Positions 9,501-19,900 of a stretch of 64,000 bases of DNA are shown here, piece after piece. Source of the DNA: Micromonospora sp. M71_S20 (GTDB lineage Bacteria; Actinomycetota; Actinomycetes; Mycobacteriales; Micromonosporaceae); assembly GCF_003664255.1 (NCBI RefSeq), contig NZ_RCCV01000001.1, positions 3,038,001 to 3,102,000 of the forward strand, in the 5' to 3' direction. Each line of letters opens with the position of its first letter. The first letter of the stretch is position 1. Both the position numbers and the translations under genes were made by a program. The notes under the pieces are model-generated. The model worked only from the letters and a program-made list of their open reading frames with translations. It made no database searches and was not told the DNA's origin.

Positions 9501-9848
9501 GATTCGGGCGTACTCGGCCTGGCCTTTCTTCCTGGTGTCGAAGGTGTACGTCCGCTGGTCTCGGTGAGCTGGCAGCTCGGGTCGGGCCGCCAGGGGGCAC
9601 CGGTGCCGGTGGTCAGCACGACGACGGCGAGGACGAGGACGAGGACGGACAGCTTCGGCGGTCGCACGAACCGGCACCGTGCCGGACATCGGCGTCGGTG
9701 CGTACCGACGCTGGTCGGACGGATTCTCCCGCGTGGGTCGGAGCCCGGGTCATCCCCGGTGGGGAGGCCGATATGGGTCCGCAGACTGACGCTTGCGGTT
9801 GTCAACCCGGGGCACCATGAGCAGCAGCTACGTCACACGGGAGGCGAC

Positions 9849-11099
9849 ATGCACCTGTCACGCCGCAGTTTCCTGCTAGCCACCACCGGTACGGCACTCG
9901 CGACGCCGCTGCTGGCCGGTGCCGGCCCGGCACTCGCGGCCGGCCGGCCGCCCGTCGGGTCGCTGCCGGACGCGGCGCTCACCGCCGACCTGCGCGCGAT
10001 CACCGAGGCCGGCATGCCCGGTGTGTTCGCCGAGGCGCGGGACGGACGGGACCGGTGGCGGGGCGCCAGCGGGGTGGCCGACGTGACGACCGGTCGACCG
10101 GTGCTGCCCGGGTTCCAGCACCGGGTCGGCAGCATCACCAAGACCTTCGTGGCAGCCACGCTGCTGCAACTCGTCGGTGAGCGCCGGATCGCGCTGGACG
10201 CCCTGATCGGCCGGTACCTTCCGGAGTTCGCGGTTGCCGGGGTGACCGTCCGGATGCTGCTCGACCACACCAGCGGGATCAGCGACTACGACCACGTCAT
10301 CTTCGCCACCCCGGAGGACATCGAGCGGCACCGGTCCACCACGTTCACGCCGCGCCAACTCGTCCGGGCCGGCCTCGGTCAGCCGTCGACCGGGGCACCG
10401 GGCGCGGCCTTCTCCTACTCGAACACCAACTACATCCTGGCCGGGCTGATCATCGAGCGGGTCACCCGCCGGTCCGCCACCGACGAGGTGCACCGGCGGA
10501 TCCTCCGGCCGCTCGGGCTGCGGCAGACGTACTTCCCCGGCGTGCGTCCCCGGATCGCCGGTCCGCACAGCAGGGGCTACGTCCCGTGGTACGAGGGTGA
10601 GCTGCGCGATTTCAGCGTCAGCAACATGTCCTGGGCCTGGACGGCCGGGGCGCTCGTGTCGACCATGGCCGACCTGAACACCTTCTTCCGGGCGCTGCTC
10701 GGTGGCCGGCTGCTCCGCCCGGCTCAACTGGCCGCGATGAAGACCACCGTGCCGTTCGACCCGGCTCAGCCGGAGGCCGGCGGCTACGGGCTCGGCCTCT
10801 ACCGGATGACCTGGCCCACCGGCGACGTCTGGGGGCACGACGGCCTGGTCTTCGGGCACAGCGCCATCTCGCTGCACACTCCGGACGGTCGGCGGCAGGT
10901 GAGCCTCGCCCAGAACGTGACGCACTACGCGCTGCCCGGCACGCCGGACCCGATCGGCGAGGCGGTCGGCAGGTTCCTGAACACGGCACTGGTCGGTGAG
11001 AGCGCCATCGCGGCGCGGACCGCCACCGTTGCCCGGGTGCCGGCGGTCGTCCCGGCGCCGGGCGCACCGACCCTGGTCAGGCCACTGCCGCAGCGCTGA
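9849..11099 (+). CDS. Secreted serine hydrolase, beta-lactamase / D-Ala-D-Ala carboxypeptidase fold
   Basis: 416 residues. The N-terminus MHLSRRSFLLATTG is Tat-like (SRRSFLL) and ends in an Ala-rich cleavage region near residue 30. The class C beta-lactamase fold is shown by SITK (SxxK catalytic Ser and Lys) in VGSITKTF and by YSN in SYSNTNYI. The final third has the HDGLVFGH region in place of the KTG box. Substrate is unknown: cell-wall peptide carboxypeptidase, esterase or amidase are all possible. The start has GGGAGG 5 bases upstream; the frame is open far upstream because it runs through the ccdA remnant. A strong hairpin follows the stop. Confidence 0.85.
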   Translation: MHLSRRSFLLATTGTALATPLLAGAGPALAAGRPPVGSLPDAALTADLRAITEAGMPGVFAEARDGRDRWRGASGVADVTTGRPVLPGFQHRVGSITKTFVAATLLQLVGERRIALDALIGRYLPEFAVAGVTVRMLLDHTSGISDYDHVIFATPEDIERHRSTTFTPRQLVRAGLGQPSTGAPGAAFSYSNTNYILAGLIIERVTRRSATDEVHRRILRPLGLRQTYFPGVRPRIAGPHSRGYVPWYEGELRDFSVSNMSWAWTAGALVSTMADLNTFFRALLGGRLLRPAQLAAMKTTVPFDPAQPEAGGYGLGLYRMTWPTGDVWGHDGLVFGHSAISLHTPDGRRQVSLAQNVTHYALPGTPDPIGEAVGRFLNTALVGESAIAARTATVARVPAVVPAPGAPTLVRPLPQR

Positions 11100-11110
11100 C
11101 GCTGTCGCCC

Positions 11111-11150
11111 GGCAGCCGCGACCGGACACCGTACCCCGGTCGCGGCTGCC
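11111..11150 (+). terminator. Terminator hairpin after the serine hydrolase gene
   Basis: Perfect 15-bp inverted repeat GGCAGCCGCGACCGG / CCGGTCGCGGCTGCC with a 10-base loop, 11 bases after the stop codon. No U tract. Confidence 0.75.
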
Positions 11151-11180
11151 GCACGGCCCGGCCGTGGCGTTCCGGCCACG

Positions 11181-11251
11181 CCGGATCGCGCCGCCCGGGT
11201 GCCGCGTTCCGATCGCGGCGGATCGCGCCGCTCGGGCGCCGCGTTCGGTCG
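11181..11251. repeat. Imperfect tandem repeat, two units of about 36 bp
   Basis: The unit CGGATCGCGCCGCCCGGGTG (continuing into a CCGCGTTC core) at 11182-11215 recurs at 11219-11251 with a few substitutions. It sits between the terminator and the hydrolase remnant. Function unknown; probably a small duplication. Confidence 0.5.
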
Positions 11252-11269
11252 GGCGTCGATCGCACCTGT

Positions 11270-11534
11270 TGGGGACGGTCGGATGCCCACCCCGCCGGTC
11301 ACCTTGGCCCATAGCAGGTCCAGCAGTTCGGGTGGCGCGACCGGGGCCGGTCCGACCGGCGACGGCAGCGCCGCGTTGACGAACAAGCAGCCGACGATCC
11401 GCCGGGTGGGAACGGCCACGATCACCGGCGCGAAGAGCCTGACGTTGCTGTGCGTCACGATGACCACGGACTGGTCCTGCGGCAACCGGGCGATCGCCCC
11501 GCCGACCCGCTCGGCGTCCGGCTCGCCCGCGTGA
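11270..11534 (-). pseudogene. Truncated alpha/beta hydrolase fragment
   Basis: The minus-strand frame reads GEPDAERVGGAIARLPQDQS, then VVIVTHSNVRLFAPVIVA, the beta strand and nucleophile elbow of an alpha/beta hydrolase (Ser in HSN). It goes on with VGCLFVNAALPSPVGPAP and PPELLDLL, the strand and loop that normally follow. Neither the N-terminal first strands nor the Asp/His part exist, and similarity ends near 11270. It is a fragment, not a functional enzyme. Confidence 0.5.
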
Positions 11535-11539
11535 CCGGT

Positions 11540-12663
11540 TCAGCAGGTCATGTCGATCTCCAGGACCGCGACCTCGTGCCGGTCGACCAGCAGCACGGTG
11601 GTCTGTGGTTCCTTCTCGAAGTCCTCGCCGTCGGGTGGCCAGGTCGTCGGCAGCAGGCCGGCGTACCCGATGTGGACATCGGCACCCATCCGGGCCAGGA
11701 CGAGATCGATCAGGTCGTCGCCCAGGAACGTCGCGAGGTGGTCGGCCGGAAGCTCCCGGAACTCGTCGATGCCGTCCCAGCTCCCGTCGAACAGCTCGCT
11801 CAGGTGCATGCGTACCAGATTGCGGAGACCGGCACGCAGGTCGGCGGCCGGTACGGGCCGGAACGCCTCCTCGTCGTGTCCGTCCGCGTCCTCGCGGTTC
11901 TCGACCCACCAGCGGGCTGCGGCGGCCACCGGATCGCCGTCCCCGGGGTCGAGCCGGCCGATTCGGAACCGGAAGGTGACCGGGCTGTTGTTGTTGACCC
12001 AGAGCAGGTCGCTCAGCAACGTCAGGATGCAGGCCAGCCGGGTCCGCAGGGCGGCGTCGGCGCCATCGGAGTCGCTGACCGGCGGCTGTTGAATCTCCGG
12101 AGCTGGATGCAGCGAGACCCGCAGGGTGCTGCCGTCGAAGTCGCGGTGCAGCAGGTGCAGCGGCGCCGGCCGGCCCGGCTCGTCCGGCCGCTCGCTGTCG
12201 GTGGTCAGCCGGAGCAGATCGGCGTACGGGCCGGCCATCTCGTCGGCGAGGAACCGCACCAGCACTTCCGCGCGCCGGTCGGGTGTCCCCACCACGGCCG
12301 AGATCAGGCTGCCGAGTCCGCTCGCCACTTCCTCGTCGGTGCACACCGCTCGTACGACCGTCCCGGCCCGACGGACACCCGACTGGTCAGCACCGTCGCT
12401 CCGGTGACCTCCGGAAGGCGGGCGGCGTCCGCGATCTCCATCAACGGCGGCGGCTCCGGCCACTGCTGATCCCGGCGGGACCTGGTCCGCCCGGACACCA
12501 TCATCGACGACCAGCCAGCAGCCTGCTGCGGCGACCACGTCGCCAGCAGCCACACCGCCGCCACGCGTACCCAATGCTGGTTCGTCAGCCGGCGGCCATC
12601 CTCCCGCTCGACCGGGTCGGGCTGTCGGTACCAGGAGTCGGTGTAGGCCGTGGTGCGTTCCAC
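11540..12663 (-). pseudogene. Unknown protein gene interrupted by an apparent frameshift
   Basis: Two overlapping minus-strand frames together look like one protein of about 370 residues. The first part (GTG at 12663 with GAAAGGG upstream; TDSWYRQPDPVEREDGRR, then WLLATWSP) runs in one frame to a region near 12360 reading TVLTSRVSVGPG. The coding character then continues in the next frame as TVVRAVCTDEEVASGLG through DLLWVNNNSPVTFRFRIGRL to a conserved-looking end DRHEVAVLEIDMTC. A one-base indel in the GGGCCGGGACGG run at about 12355-12365 would join them. I recognise no family. It is either a recent pseudogene or a sequencing error. Confidence 0.55.
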
Positions 12664-12812
12664 TGCGGCAACCCTTTCCACCTCGGGGAGGTGCGAAGGT
12701 AACAGGTGACGGTGGCATTCTTGTCCACAGTCCGAGACGGACTTCGAGGTCCGGCTCCGGCCGACGGCGTCATGTCCGGGAACTGTCGGTCGGGGTTCCT
12801 ACGATCACGGCC

Positions 12813-13382
12813 ATGTCGGCTACCTTCACCGCCCTGTGGACCCAGGACGTCTGCCGGGAGTTGCGTAATCACCGGGTCGGCGAGCGGCCTCCGGTGGCGT
12901 TCAGCGGGGTGCACCAGTCCTTGCCCAGTTGGACCAGCGTCGGGGTCGGCGATTCCGTCTTCGCGCTGCACGTCAACCGTTGCGTGCTGCACGTGGTGAG
13001 CCGCCTCCGCGTCGTCGACAAGCAGCGGCGCGACTGCTGCGGCAGCGCCCCGGTGACCTGGCGGGATCCGGCCCATCCGGGCCACGACGCCTGGGCGATG
13101 CTCGGTGCGGACGGGTGCGGAGCGGTCCCGGTGCATGTCGAGGCCACCCCGATCCGCTTCGACGTCACCGTCCCCGGTGACCTGCTCGGCACGCTGACCT
13201 GGCGCAACCGGCGCGGTGACCGGCGCACCCTGAAGTACGTCGTCGACGGCCGTCTTGAACGCTCCGTCAGCCTCCAGGGGGTCTACCGCCTGACCGACGA
13301 GTCCGCCGTCGCACTGGACGCTCTGCTCGACAGCTCGCCAACTCCGAGCCGATCGGCACAGCCGCTCCACACGGCCCGCTAA
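12813..13382 (+). CDS. Hypothetical protein, 189 aa
   Basis: Not recognised. The codon pattern is good and the product is a soluble, mostly beta-type protein. It opens MSATFTALWTQDVCRELRNH, and VGDSVFALHVN, then VLHVVSRLRVVD suggest a small barrel in which a channel-like GD motif precedes strands. That faintly recalls EVE/PUA-like folds, but I would not assign it. Four Cys lie in the middle part, two as RDCCG. It is divergent from the frameshifted gene to its left and is followed by a TOPRIM-like fragment. Confidence 0.55.
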   Translation: MSATFTALWTQDVCRELRNHRVGERPPVAFSGVHQSLPSWTSVGVGDSVFALHVNRCVLHVVSRLRVVDKQRRDCCGSAPVTWRDPAHPGHDAWAMLGADGCGAVPVHVEATPIRFDVTVPGDLLGTLTWRNRRGDRRTLKYVVDGRLERSVSLQGVYRLTDESAVALDALLDSSPTPSRSAQPLHTAR

Positions 13383-13383
13383 G

Positions 13384-13530
13384 TCCCTGTTCGGCGCGGG
13401 CGCGGGTCACCGATTCCACGTCTGCGTCGACGATCTGGAGGACGAGCTGATCCGCGCCATCGGCAGCGCGGAGATCGAAGCGCTTTTCGACTCGCAGGGC
13501 GACCTCGGGTCGCTGACCGCACCTTGCCGG
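13384..13530 (+). pseudogene. TOPRIM / OLD-like nuclease fragment
   Basis: A frame with no start reads GHRFHVCVDDLEDELIRAIG followed by ALFDSQGDLGSL. The DLEDELIRA(L/I)G...QGDL pattern is typical of the C-terminal part of TOPRIM domain proteins (OLD-family or ATP-dependent endonuclease relatives) in actinobacteria. Only about 45 residues survive, so this is a remnant. The remaining bases up to 13781 hold only the ribosome binding site of the next gene. Confidence 0.45.
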
Positions 13531-13781
13531 GTCAGCCCGCCTGACGCGGCCAGCGACCCGAGGCGCAGATGCGGCGGTTCCTGCGCCGGCGGGGCGAAAC
13601 GTCGGCATTGGCGGTTGGTGAACGACTGCTATCCCGGGCGGCGGTCGGCCGCCGATCATTGCCCGGAGATAGATATGAGCCAATCTCACCTCCGGGTGGA
13701 ACGCCCGGGCGCGGAGGGCGAGACGTCGGCACGGCAGCCGGGCGTACCAAAGGCCGACTCCGCGTCCCCGGAGGAATTCTC

Positions 13782-16700
13782 ATGCCCCGTTCCCCACTCC
13801 GCGCCCGGCTCGCGGCGCTCACCGCCGCCGTCCTGACCGCGAGCGTCCTGACCGTCACCCCGCCGGCACCGGCGCTGGCCGCCGGCACGTTCGCCGCCAA
13901 CGACTACTGCCTCGGCCAGTGCGCCGACATCCTGCCCCCGGGGCAGAACGGCAACGCCACGCTGGCCGCCATCCTGGCCCACCAGGCGCTCGGCACCCGC
14001 CCTGCGCACTCCAGCGACCAGCTCGACGAGTACGCGAACCTGGTCTACAACTACGCCGGGCTGACCGACGAGCAGATCGCCCACTTCTACAACGACGCCT
14101 CCTTCGGCGTCCCCGCCGCGCAGGTCGAGAGCACCATATCGCCGCGCGCCGACGTCACCATCGTGCGGGACAAGGCCACCGGCGTCCCGCACGTCACCGG
14201 CACCACCCGCGCCGGCACCATGTTCGGCGCCGGCTACGCCGGGGCCCAGGACCGGCTCTGGGTGATGGACCTGCTGCGGCACGTCGGCCGCGGCAAGGTC
14301 ACCTCGTTCGCCGGCGGCGCCCCCGGCAACCGGGAGCTGGAGCAGAGCGTCTGGGCCAACTCGCCCTACACCGAGGCGGACCTCCAGGCCCAGGTGGACG
14401 CGCTGCGCACCAAGGGCGCCCGGGGCCAGCAGCTCTACACCGACGTGGTCGACTACATCGCCGGCATCAACGCCTACATCGACAAGTCGATCGCCGACGA
14501 CAACTACCCCGGCGAGTACGTGCTCGCCGGCGCCGGCAAACCGAAGCACTTCACCATGACCGACCTGATCGCCACCGCCGGCGTGATCGGTGGCCTCTTC
14601 GGCGGGGGTGGCGGCAGCGAGATCCAGTCCGCGCTGGTCCGGGTGGCCGCCCGGGCCAAGTACGGCGCAACCGAGGGCGACCGGGTGTGGGCGGCGTTCC
14701 GGTCGCAGAACGACCCGGAGACCGTGCTCACCCTGCACGACGGGCAGAGCTTCCCGTACGGCGCGACGCCGCCCGGCGCGACCAGCGCGGTGCTCCCCGA
14801 CGCCGGCACGGTGGTCGCCGAGCCGCTCGCCTACGACCAGACCGGCGGGGCCGCCGCGCGCACCGGCGCCAGCACCGCCACCCAGGAGCTGGTCGGCGGC
14901 CTGGCCAACCTGCGCGCGCACGGCATGTCCAACGCGGTCGTGGTCTCCGGCCGGCACACCACCACCGGCAACCCGGTCGCCGTGTTCGGCCCGCAGACCG
15001 GCTACTTCGCCCCGCAACTGCTGATGCTCCAGGAGTTGCAGGGGCCGGGCATCAGCGCGCGCGGCGCCGCGTTCGCCGGGCTGAACCTCTACGTGCTGCT
15101 CGGCCGCGGCCAGGACTACGCGTGGAGCGCCACCTCCGCCTCGCAGGACCTCACCGACACCTACGCGGTGCCGCTGTGCACCACCGACGGCAGCGCGCCG
15201 ACGCTGCGCAGCAACCGCTACCTCTACCACGGCCAGTGCCTCGCCATGGAGACGCTGGAGCAGCGCAACTCCTGGTCGCCGACGCTGGCCGACTCCACCC
15301 CGGCCGGGTCCTACACGCTGCGCGCGCTACGCACCAGGTATGGGCTGGTCGCCTACCGGGGGCTGGTGAACGGCCAACCGACCGCGTTCACCAAGCTGCG
15401 CTCCACCTACCGGCACGAGGCCGACTCGGCGATCGGCTTCCAGGCCTTCAACGATCCGTCGGCGATGGGCAGCGCGGCGGCGTTCCAGGCGTCCGCCGCG
15501 AGCGTCGGGTACGCGTTCAACTGGTTCTACGTCAACTCCACCGAGGCGGCGTACTTCAACTCCGGCTCGAACCCGGTCCGCCCGGCCACCCTCGACCCGA
15601 ACCTGCCGGCGAAGGCCGAACCGGCGTACGAGTGGGTCGGCTGGAACCCGGACACTAACGACGCCAGCTACGCCCCGCTCTCGGCCCACCCGCAGTCGGT
15701 CAACCAGGACTACTACGTGAGCTGGAACAACAAGCAGGCGCGGGACTTCGGGGCGGCGGACGGCAACTTCAGCTTCGGCTCCGTACACCGGGGTCAGCTG
15801 CTCGACGGTCCGGTGCGCGCGGCGATCGCCCAGCGCAAGCTCGGCCGCGCCGACGTCGTGAAGATCATGGCGGACGCGGCGGTGACCGACCTGCGCGGCC
15901 AGCAGGTCCTCGGCGACCTGCTGCGGGTGCTCGACAGCGCGCCGGTCACCGACCCGGCGCTGGCCGACGCGATCGGCAAGCTGCGGGCCTGGCAGCAGGC
16001 CGGCGCCCGGCGGGTGGAGACCACGCCCGGCTCCAAGGTCTACCAGCACGCCGACGCCATCCGGATCTTCGACGCGTGGTGGCCGCTGCTCGCCTCGGCG
16101 CAGTTCCGCCCCGGCCTCGGGCCGGACCTCTACGCCGCGCTGGTCGACGCCATCGAGGTCAACGAGGCGCCGTCGGGCGGCCAGAACGGCGGGCGCGACG
16201 GCGCCGCGAGCTGGGCGTCGCAGGGTCAAGCGCACAAGGGCTCGTCGTTCCAGTACGGCTGGTGGGGCTACGTCGACAAGGACGTGCGCACCGTGCTCGG
16301 CGACCCGGTGGCCGGCGGCCTCGGGCGGACGTACTGCGGCGGCGGCAACCTGGCCGCGTGCCGGACGGCGCTGCTCGGCGCGCTCGGACAGGCGGCGGCC
16401 GTGCCGGCCACCACCGTCTACCCGGGCGACAAGTCCTGCTCCGCCGGCGACCAGTGGTGCGCCGACTCGATCGCCCACTCCGGGCTGGGTGGCATCACCC
16501 ACCCGCTGATCGCCTGGCAGAACCGCCCCACCTACCAGCAGGTCGTCTCGTTCCCGGCCCGCCGGGGCGACGACGTCACCAACCTGGCCCAGGGCCGCCC
16601 CGCCACCGCGTCGAGCACCCAGTTCCTGACCAGCCACACGCCGGACAAGGCGGTCGACGGCAGCCTGAGTAGCCGCTGGGCCAGCAGCTACAGCGACAAC

Positions 16701-16967
16701 CAGTGGCTCCGGGTCGACCTCGGGGCGGCCCGCACCGTCAGCCGGGCGGTGCTGCGCTGGGAGTCCGCGTACGGCACGTCGTACCGGATCGAGGTCTCCG
16801 GCGACGGCAGCTCCTGGACGCCGGTGTTCGCCACCACCACCGGCAACGGCGGCGTCGACAACGCCACCTTCGCCCCGGTCACCACCCGCTACGTGCGGGT
16901 GTACGGGGTCAAGCGGGCCACCTCGTACGGGTTCTCGCTGCACGAGTTCGAGGTCTACGGCCGGTGA
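13782..16967 (+). CDS. Secreted penicillin acylase family amidohydrolase with F5/8 type C domain
   Basis: 1061 residues. A Sec signal peptide (residues 1-about 36, ending APALAAG) precedes an Ntn-hydrolase of the penicillin acylase family (about 40-920). The alpha-chain motif GYAGAQDRLWVMDLLRHVG is clear. Ser383, in GMSNAVVVSG, is the expected autocatalytic cleavage site and N-terminal nucleophile of the beta chain. The C-terminal 135 residues (from NLAQGRPATASS to HEFEVYGR) are a discoidin/F5-8C or CBM32-like carbohydrate-binding domain. Relatives cleave N-acyl bonds in penicillins, aculeacin-type lipopeptides or acyl-homoserine lactones; the true substrate is unknown. The binding domain suggests attachment to a glycan. 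The ATG has CGGAGGA about 7 bases upstream. Confidence 0.85.
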   Translation: MPRSPLRARLAALTAAVLTASVLTVTPPAPALAAGTFAANDYCLGQCADILPPGQNGNATLAAILAHQALGTRPAHSSDQLDEYANLVYNYAGLTDEQIAHFYNDASFGVPAAQVESTISPRADVTIVRDKATGVPHVTGTTRAGTMFGAGYAGAQDRLWVMDLLRHVGRGKVTSFAGGAPGNRELEQSVWANSPYTEADLQAQVDALRTKGARGQQLYTDVVDYIAGINAYIDKSIADDNYPGEYVLAGAGKPKHFTMTDLIATAGVIGGLFGGGGGSEIQSALVRVAARAKYGATEGDRVWAAFRSQNDPETVLTLHDGQSFPYGATPPGATSAVLPDAGTVVAEPLAYDQTGGAAARTGASTATQELVGGLANLRAHGMSNAVVVSGRHTTTGNPVAVFGPQTGYFAPQLLMLQELQGPGISARGAAFAGLNLYVLLGRGQDYAWSATSASQDLTDTYAVPLCTTDGSAPTLRSNRYLYHGQCLAMETLEQRNSWSPTLADSTPAGSYTLRALRTRYGLVAYRGLVNGQPTAFTKLRSTYRHEADSAIGFQAFNDPSAMGSAAAFQASAASVGYAFNWFYVNSTEAAYFNSGSNPVRPATLDPNLPAKAEPAYEWVGWNPDTNDASYAPLSAHPQSVNQDYYVSWNNKQARDFGAADGNFSFGSVHRGQLLDGPVRAAIAQRKLGRADVVKIMADAAVTDLRGQQVLGDLLRVLDSAPVTDPALADAIGKLRAWQQAGARRVETTPGSKVYQHADAIRIFDAWWPLLASAQFRPGLGPDLYAALVDAIEVNEAPSGGQNGGRDGAASWASQGQAHKGSSFQYGWWGYVDKDVRTVLGDPVAGGLGRTYCGGGNLAACRTALLGALGQAAAVPATTVYPGDKSCSAGDQWCADSIAHSGLGGITHPLIAWQNRPTYQQVVSFPARRGDDVTNLAQGRPATASSTQFLTSHTPDKAVDGSLSSRWASSYSDNQWLRVDLGAARTVSRAVLRWESAYGTSYRIEVSGDGSSWTPVFATTTGNGGVDNATFAPVTTRYVRVYGVKRATSYGFSLHEFEVYGR

Positions 16968-19900
16968 CGCCGAAGGCCGGCCGGCGGGGAGCCCCCGCCG
17001 GCCGGCCGAGCGACAGGAGCAGGCCGGCGGCGGCGAGGGCGGCTCCGGCGGCGGCGGTGTACGCGGGGAGTTGGGCGGGGATGCCCAGGTGGACGGTGAT
17101 GCCGAGGATGCGGGACAGGCCCCAGGGCAGCAGCGCGAGCTGGTCGTTCCACACCGTCAGCGCGCGTTCCAGGCCCACCACCGAGACCAGGGCGGACAGC
17201 ACGCCGAGGGGCACGCCCGCGGCGGTGATGGTCAGCCCGACGGCGCTTCGGGGGCGCAGGCCGTACCGGTCCCGCAGGACCACGGCGGCGGCCACGAACA
17301 GCCAGCAGAACGCCGCGAACGCGACGGTGACATACGCCGCGCGCAGACTCGGCGCGGTCCAGAAGGCGAACCAGTACCCGCCCGGTCCGCGCCCGGCGAG
17401 CGCGGCCAGCAGCAGCACGCTGCGCAGCAGCGCGACGCCGCCGACCACGGCCCACAGGTGGAACGGGTCCCGCCGGCCGACGACGAGGCGTACGACGAGG
17501 GCGAACAGCGCCCACCCGCCGAGGGTGACCAGCAGGTGTGCCGGCGCGGCGAACCAGGTCAGCACGAGCCGGCTCGCCACCAGCACCACGGCCGGGACCA
17601 GCCACACCAACATCCGGTCCGCCCGTGCCCCGGGCGTCGGCAGCGCGGCGACCCGCCACGGCCGGAGCGCGCCGAGCAGCAACCCGCGCGCGGCGGCCGC
17701 GCCGAACCCGCGCCCGCGCAGGCCGAGCAGCACCACGAGCAGGATCGACCCGAGCAGCGCCCGGGCCGCCCAGGCCATCGCCGGGTCCCGGTCGGCGCGC
17801 CGCGCCCCGAGGTCGGCGGCGGTGAAGTTGTACGCGGGCAGGTCCAGGTCGGTGCCGTAGCGCTGCCGGTGCGCGTCGCGTGCGTCGTGGTACGCCGCGG
17901 CGGCCAGCCGCCAGTCGTGGCGGGCGGCGGGGGAGCCGGTGTCCAGCCACTGCGCGTGCCGCAGCACCATGGCCCGGTACGCGCCCAGCGTCTCGAACAG
18001 GTCGACCTGGTAGTCGAGCGTCGCGGTGAAGCGCCCGCGCAGTTCGGCGTCGCGCCAGGTCTCCGGGTCGGTCGCGGCGACCAGGTCGCGCATGCGCCGG
18101 GCCAGCGCGACGGCCTGCGTGCCCTCCTCGATCGCCTCGTCGACGCGGCCGCCGGTCACCGCGTAGATGCTGTTCAGCGCGGCGGAGTCGCCGGTCGGGA
18201 TGTCCCACTCGAAGATCCACATCATGGGCGGCGGTTCCAGCCCGAGCGCCCGCACCGACCGGTCGGCGTACGGGCCGATGTAGAGGCCCTTGGTGACCGC
18301 CTGCCGGGACAGCGCCATGGCCTGCCCGATCGCGGCGACGGTGGCCGGGTCGCCGGAGAACGTGCGGTACGCCCAGTCCGCCGTGACCTGCGCCGGGTCG
18401 GCGTGCGGGTCCCAGGCCAGGCGACCGACGGCGTACGTGTTGAGGTCGTAGAGCTGCCAGAAGCCGGCGCGCAGGTGCAGCGACATGGGGCCGGCGCGCA
18501 GCGGCCCGCCGTCCTGGGTCCAGTTCCACACGCCCTCGACGTTCGGGTTGGCGGCGAGGAACGCGCGCAGCGCCTGGCGGTGCAGCGGGCCGAGGTCGTT
18601 GGGCAGCGAGCCGAACGCCTCGAACTCGCGCCGGGCCTGGAACTCGACGATGCGGCGGTGTCCGCCGCCCAGCAGGGTGGTGTTCAGCGGCAGGTGGCTG
18701 TAGAAGTCGCCCAGGGTGTACTTGGTGGACACGACCAGGTGCGGGTCGTCGAACCCGCCGAGCACCTGCGTGTAGGACTCCGGGTTGGTGTGCAGGTCGC
18801 CGACGGCGCCGACGCCCACCGTCCAGGTGCGGAAGATGATCTCCTTGCCGGCCGGGCCCGCGGTGTCCAGCAGCGCCCGCAGCATCGCGCGCACGGACGT
18901 TTCCGTGGTGACCGCGAGCCTTGACGAGTAGTCCCAGCCTGTCCCGGCGTACACCTCGCCGCCCTCGCCGACGCGGACCATCAGGCCGTCGACGAACGGC
19001 ATGCTCTCGAACAGCTCGGCCAGACCGGCCTGGTAGACCGCCCACAGCCGAGGGTCGGCCACGTCGAGGCCGCCGACGGTCCGCGTCAGGTACGCCTCCA
19101 GCGGGGGCGACACCGCGAGCATGTCGGTCAGCAGGAAGACCCGCACGCCCATGTCTTCGGCGTACCGGAAGACGGGGCCGAACGCCGCCACCATCGCCCG
19201 CGCGCGGTCGACGTGCGGGTCGCCGGGCGGGTAGACCGCGCGCCCGTCGCCGACCTTCGCGAACGTGACGTACTCCAGGAAGCCGGGCACGACGATCCCG
19301 TTGAATCCCTGCGCCACCGAGTGGTCGACGAACTGCCGGAACTGCGCGTCGATGCGGGCCACCGCGTCGGCGTCCACCCACGGCGCGTCAGGCAGCACCG
19401 CCGACCCGACCACGTCGGTGTTCAGGCCATAGTCGTCGCCAGCGGCGAAGGCGGCCGGGTCGGGCTCGCGCCCCACCGAGCCCGCGTCGGTCAGCCGCAG
19501 GCCGAGCCGGGGGATGACCACCCGACCCGCGTCCGCTGCGGGGAGCGCCTCGGCACCGGAGCGGATCCGGTCGGCCAGCCGGTACATCCCGGCTGCCACG
19601 CCCGCGACGTCGCCACCCTGGACGGCCAGTTCGGCGCCGTGCACGTCGAGCCGGTACGACTCGGGCACCCCGCCGAGGGTGGCCAGCACGCGCGCCCGCA
19701 GCGTGGTCACCGCCGACAGGTCCGGAGCCGCGACGCGCGCCGCGCCGGCGCCCGGCGCAGCCGTCGCGGACCTGGCCGGGCGCGGCGTGGCGGGGGCGAG
19801 CACCGGTCGGGGCAGGCCGCGGGAGACGACCGCGTCGGCCACGGCGGCTGCGGCCTTCCTGACGCGCGGCTCGTCGGGCACGACGAGGGACGCCAGCGGC

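Noticed and set aside
9359..9805. Minus-strand ORF with a hydrophobic stretch VLVLVLAVVVLTTG
   Set aside because: Hydrophobic run arises from a GAC/GAG-rich repeat on the other strand and the rest has no protein-like pattern; opposite the ccdA remnant.
13686..15230. Long minus-strand ORFs opposite the acylase, GH67-type and NRPS genes
   Set aside because: Typical shadow frames in high-GC coding DNA, rich in Arg, Gly, Val and Ala without motifs.
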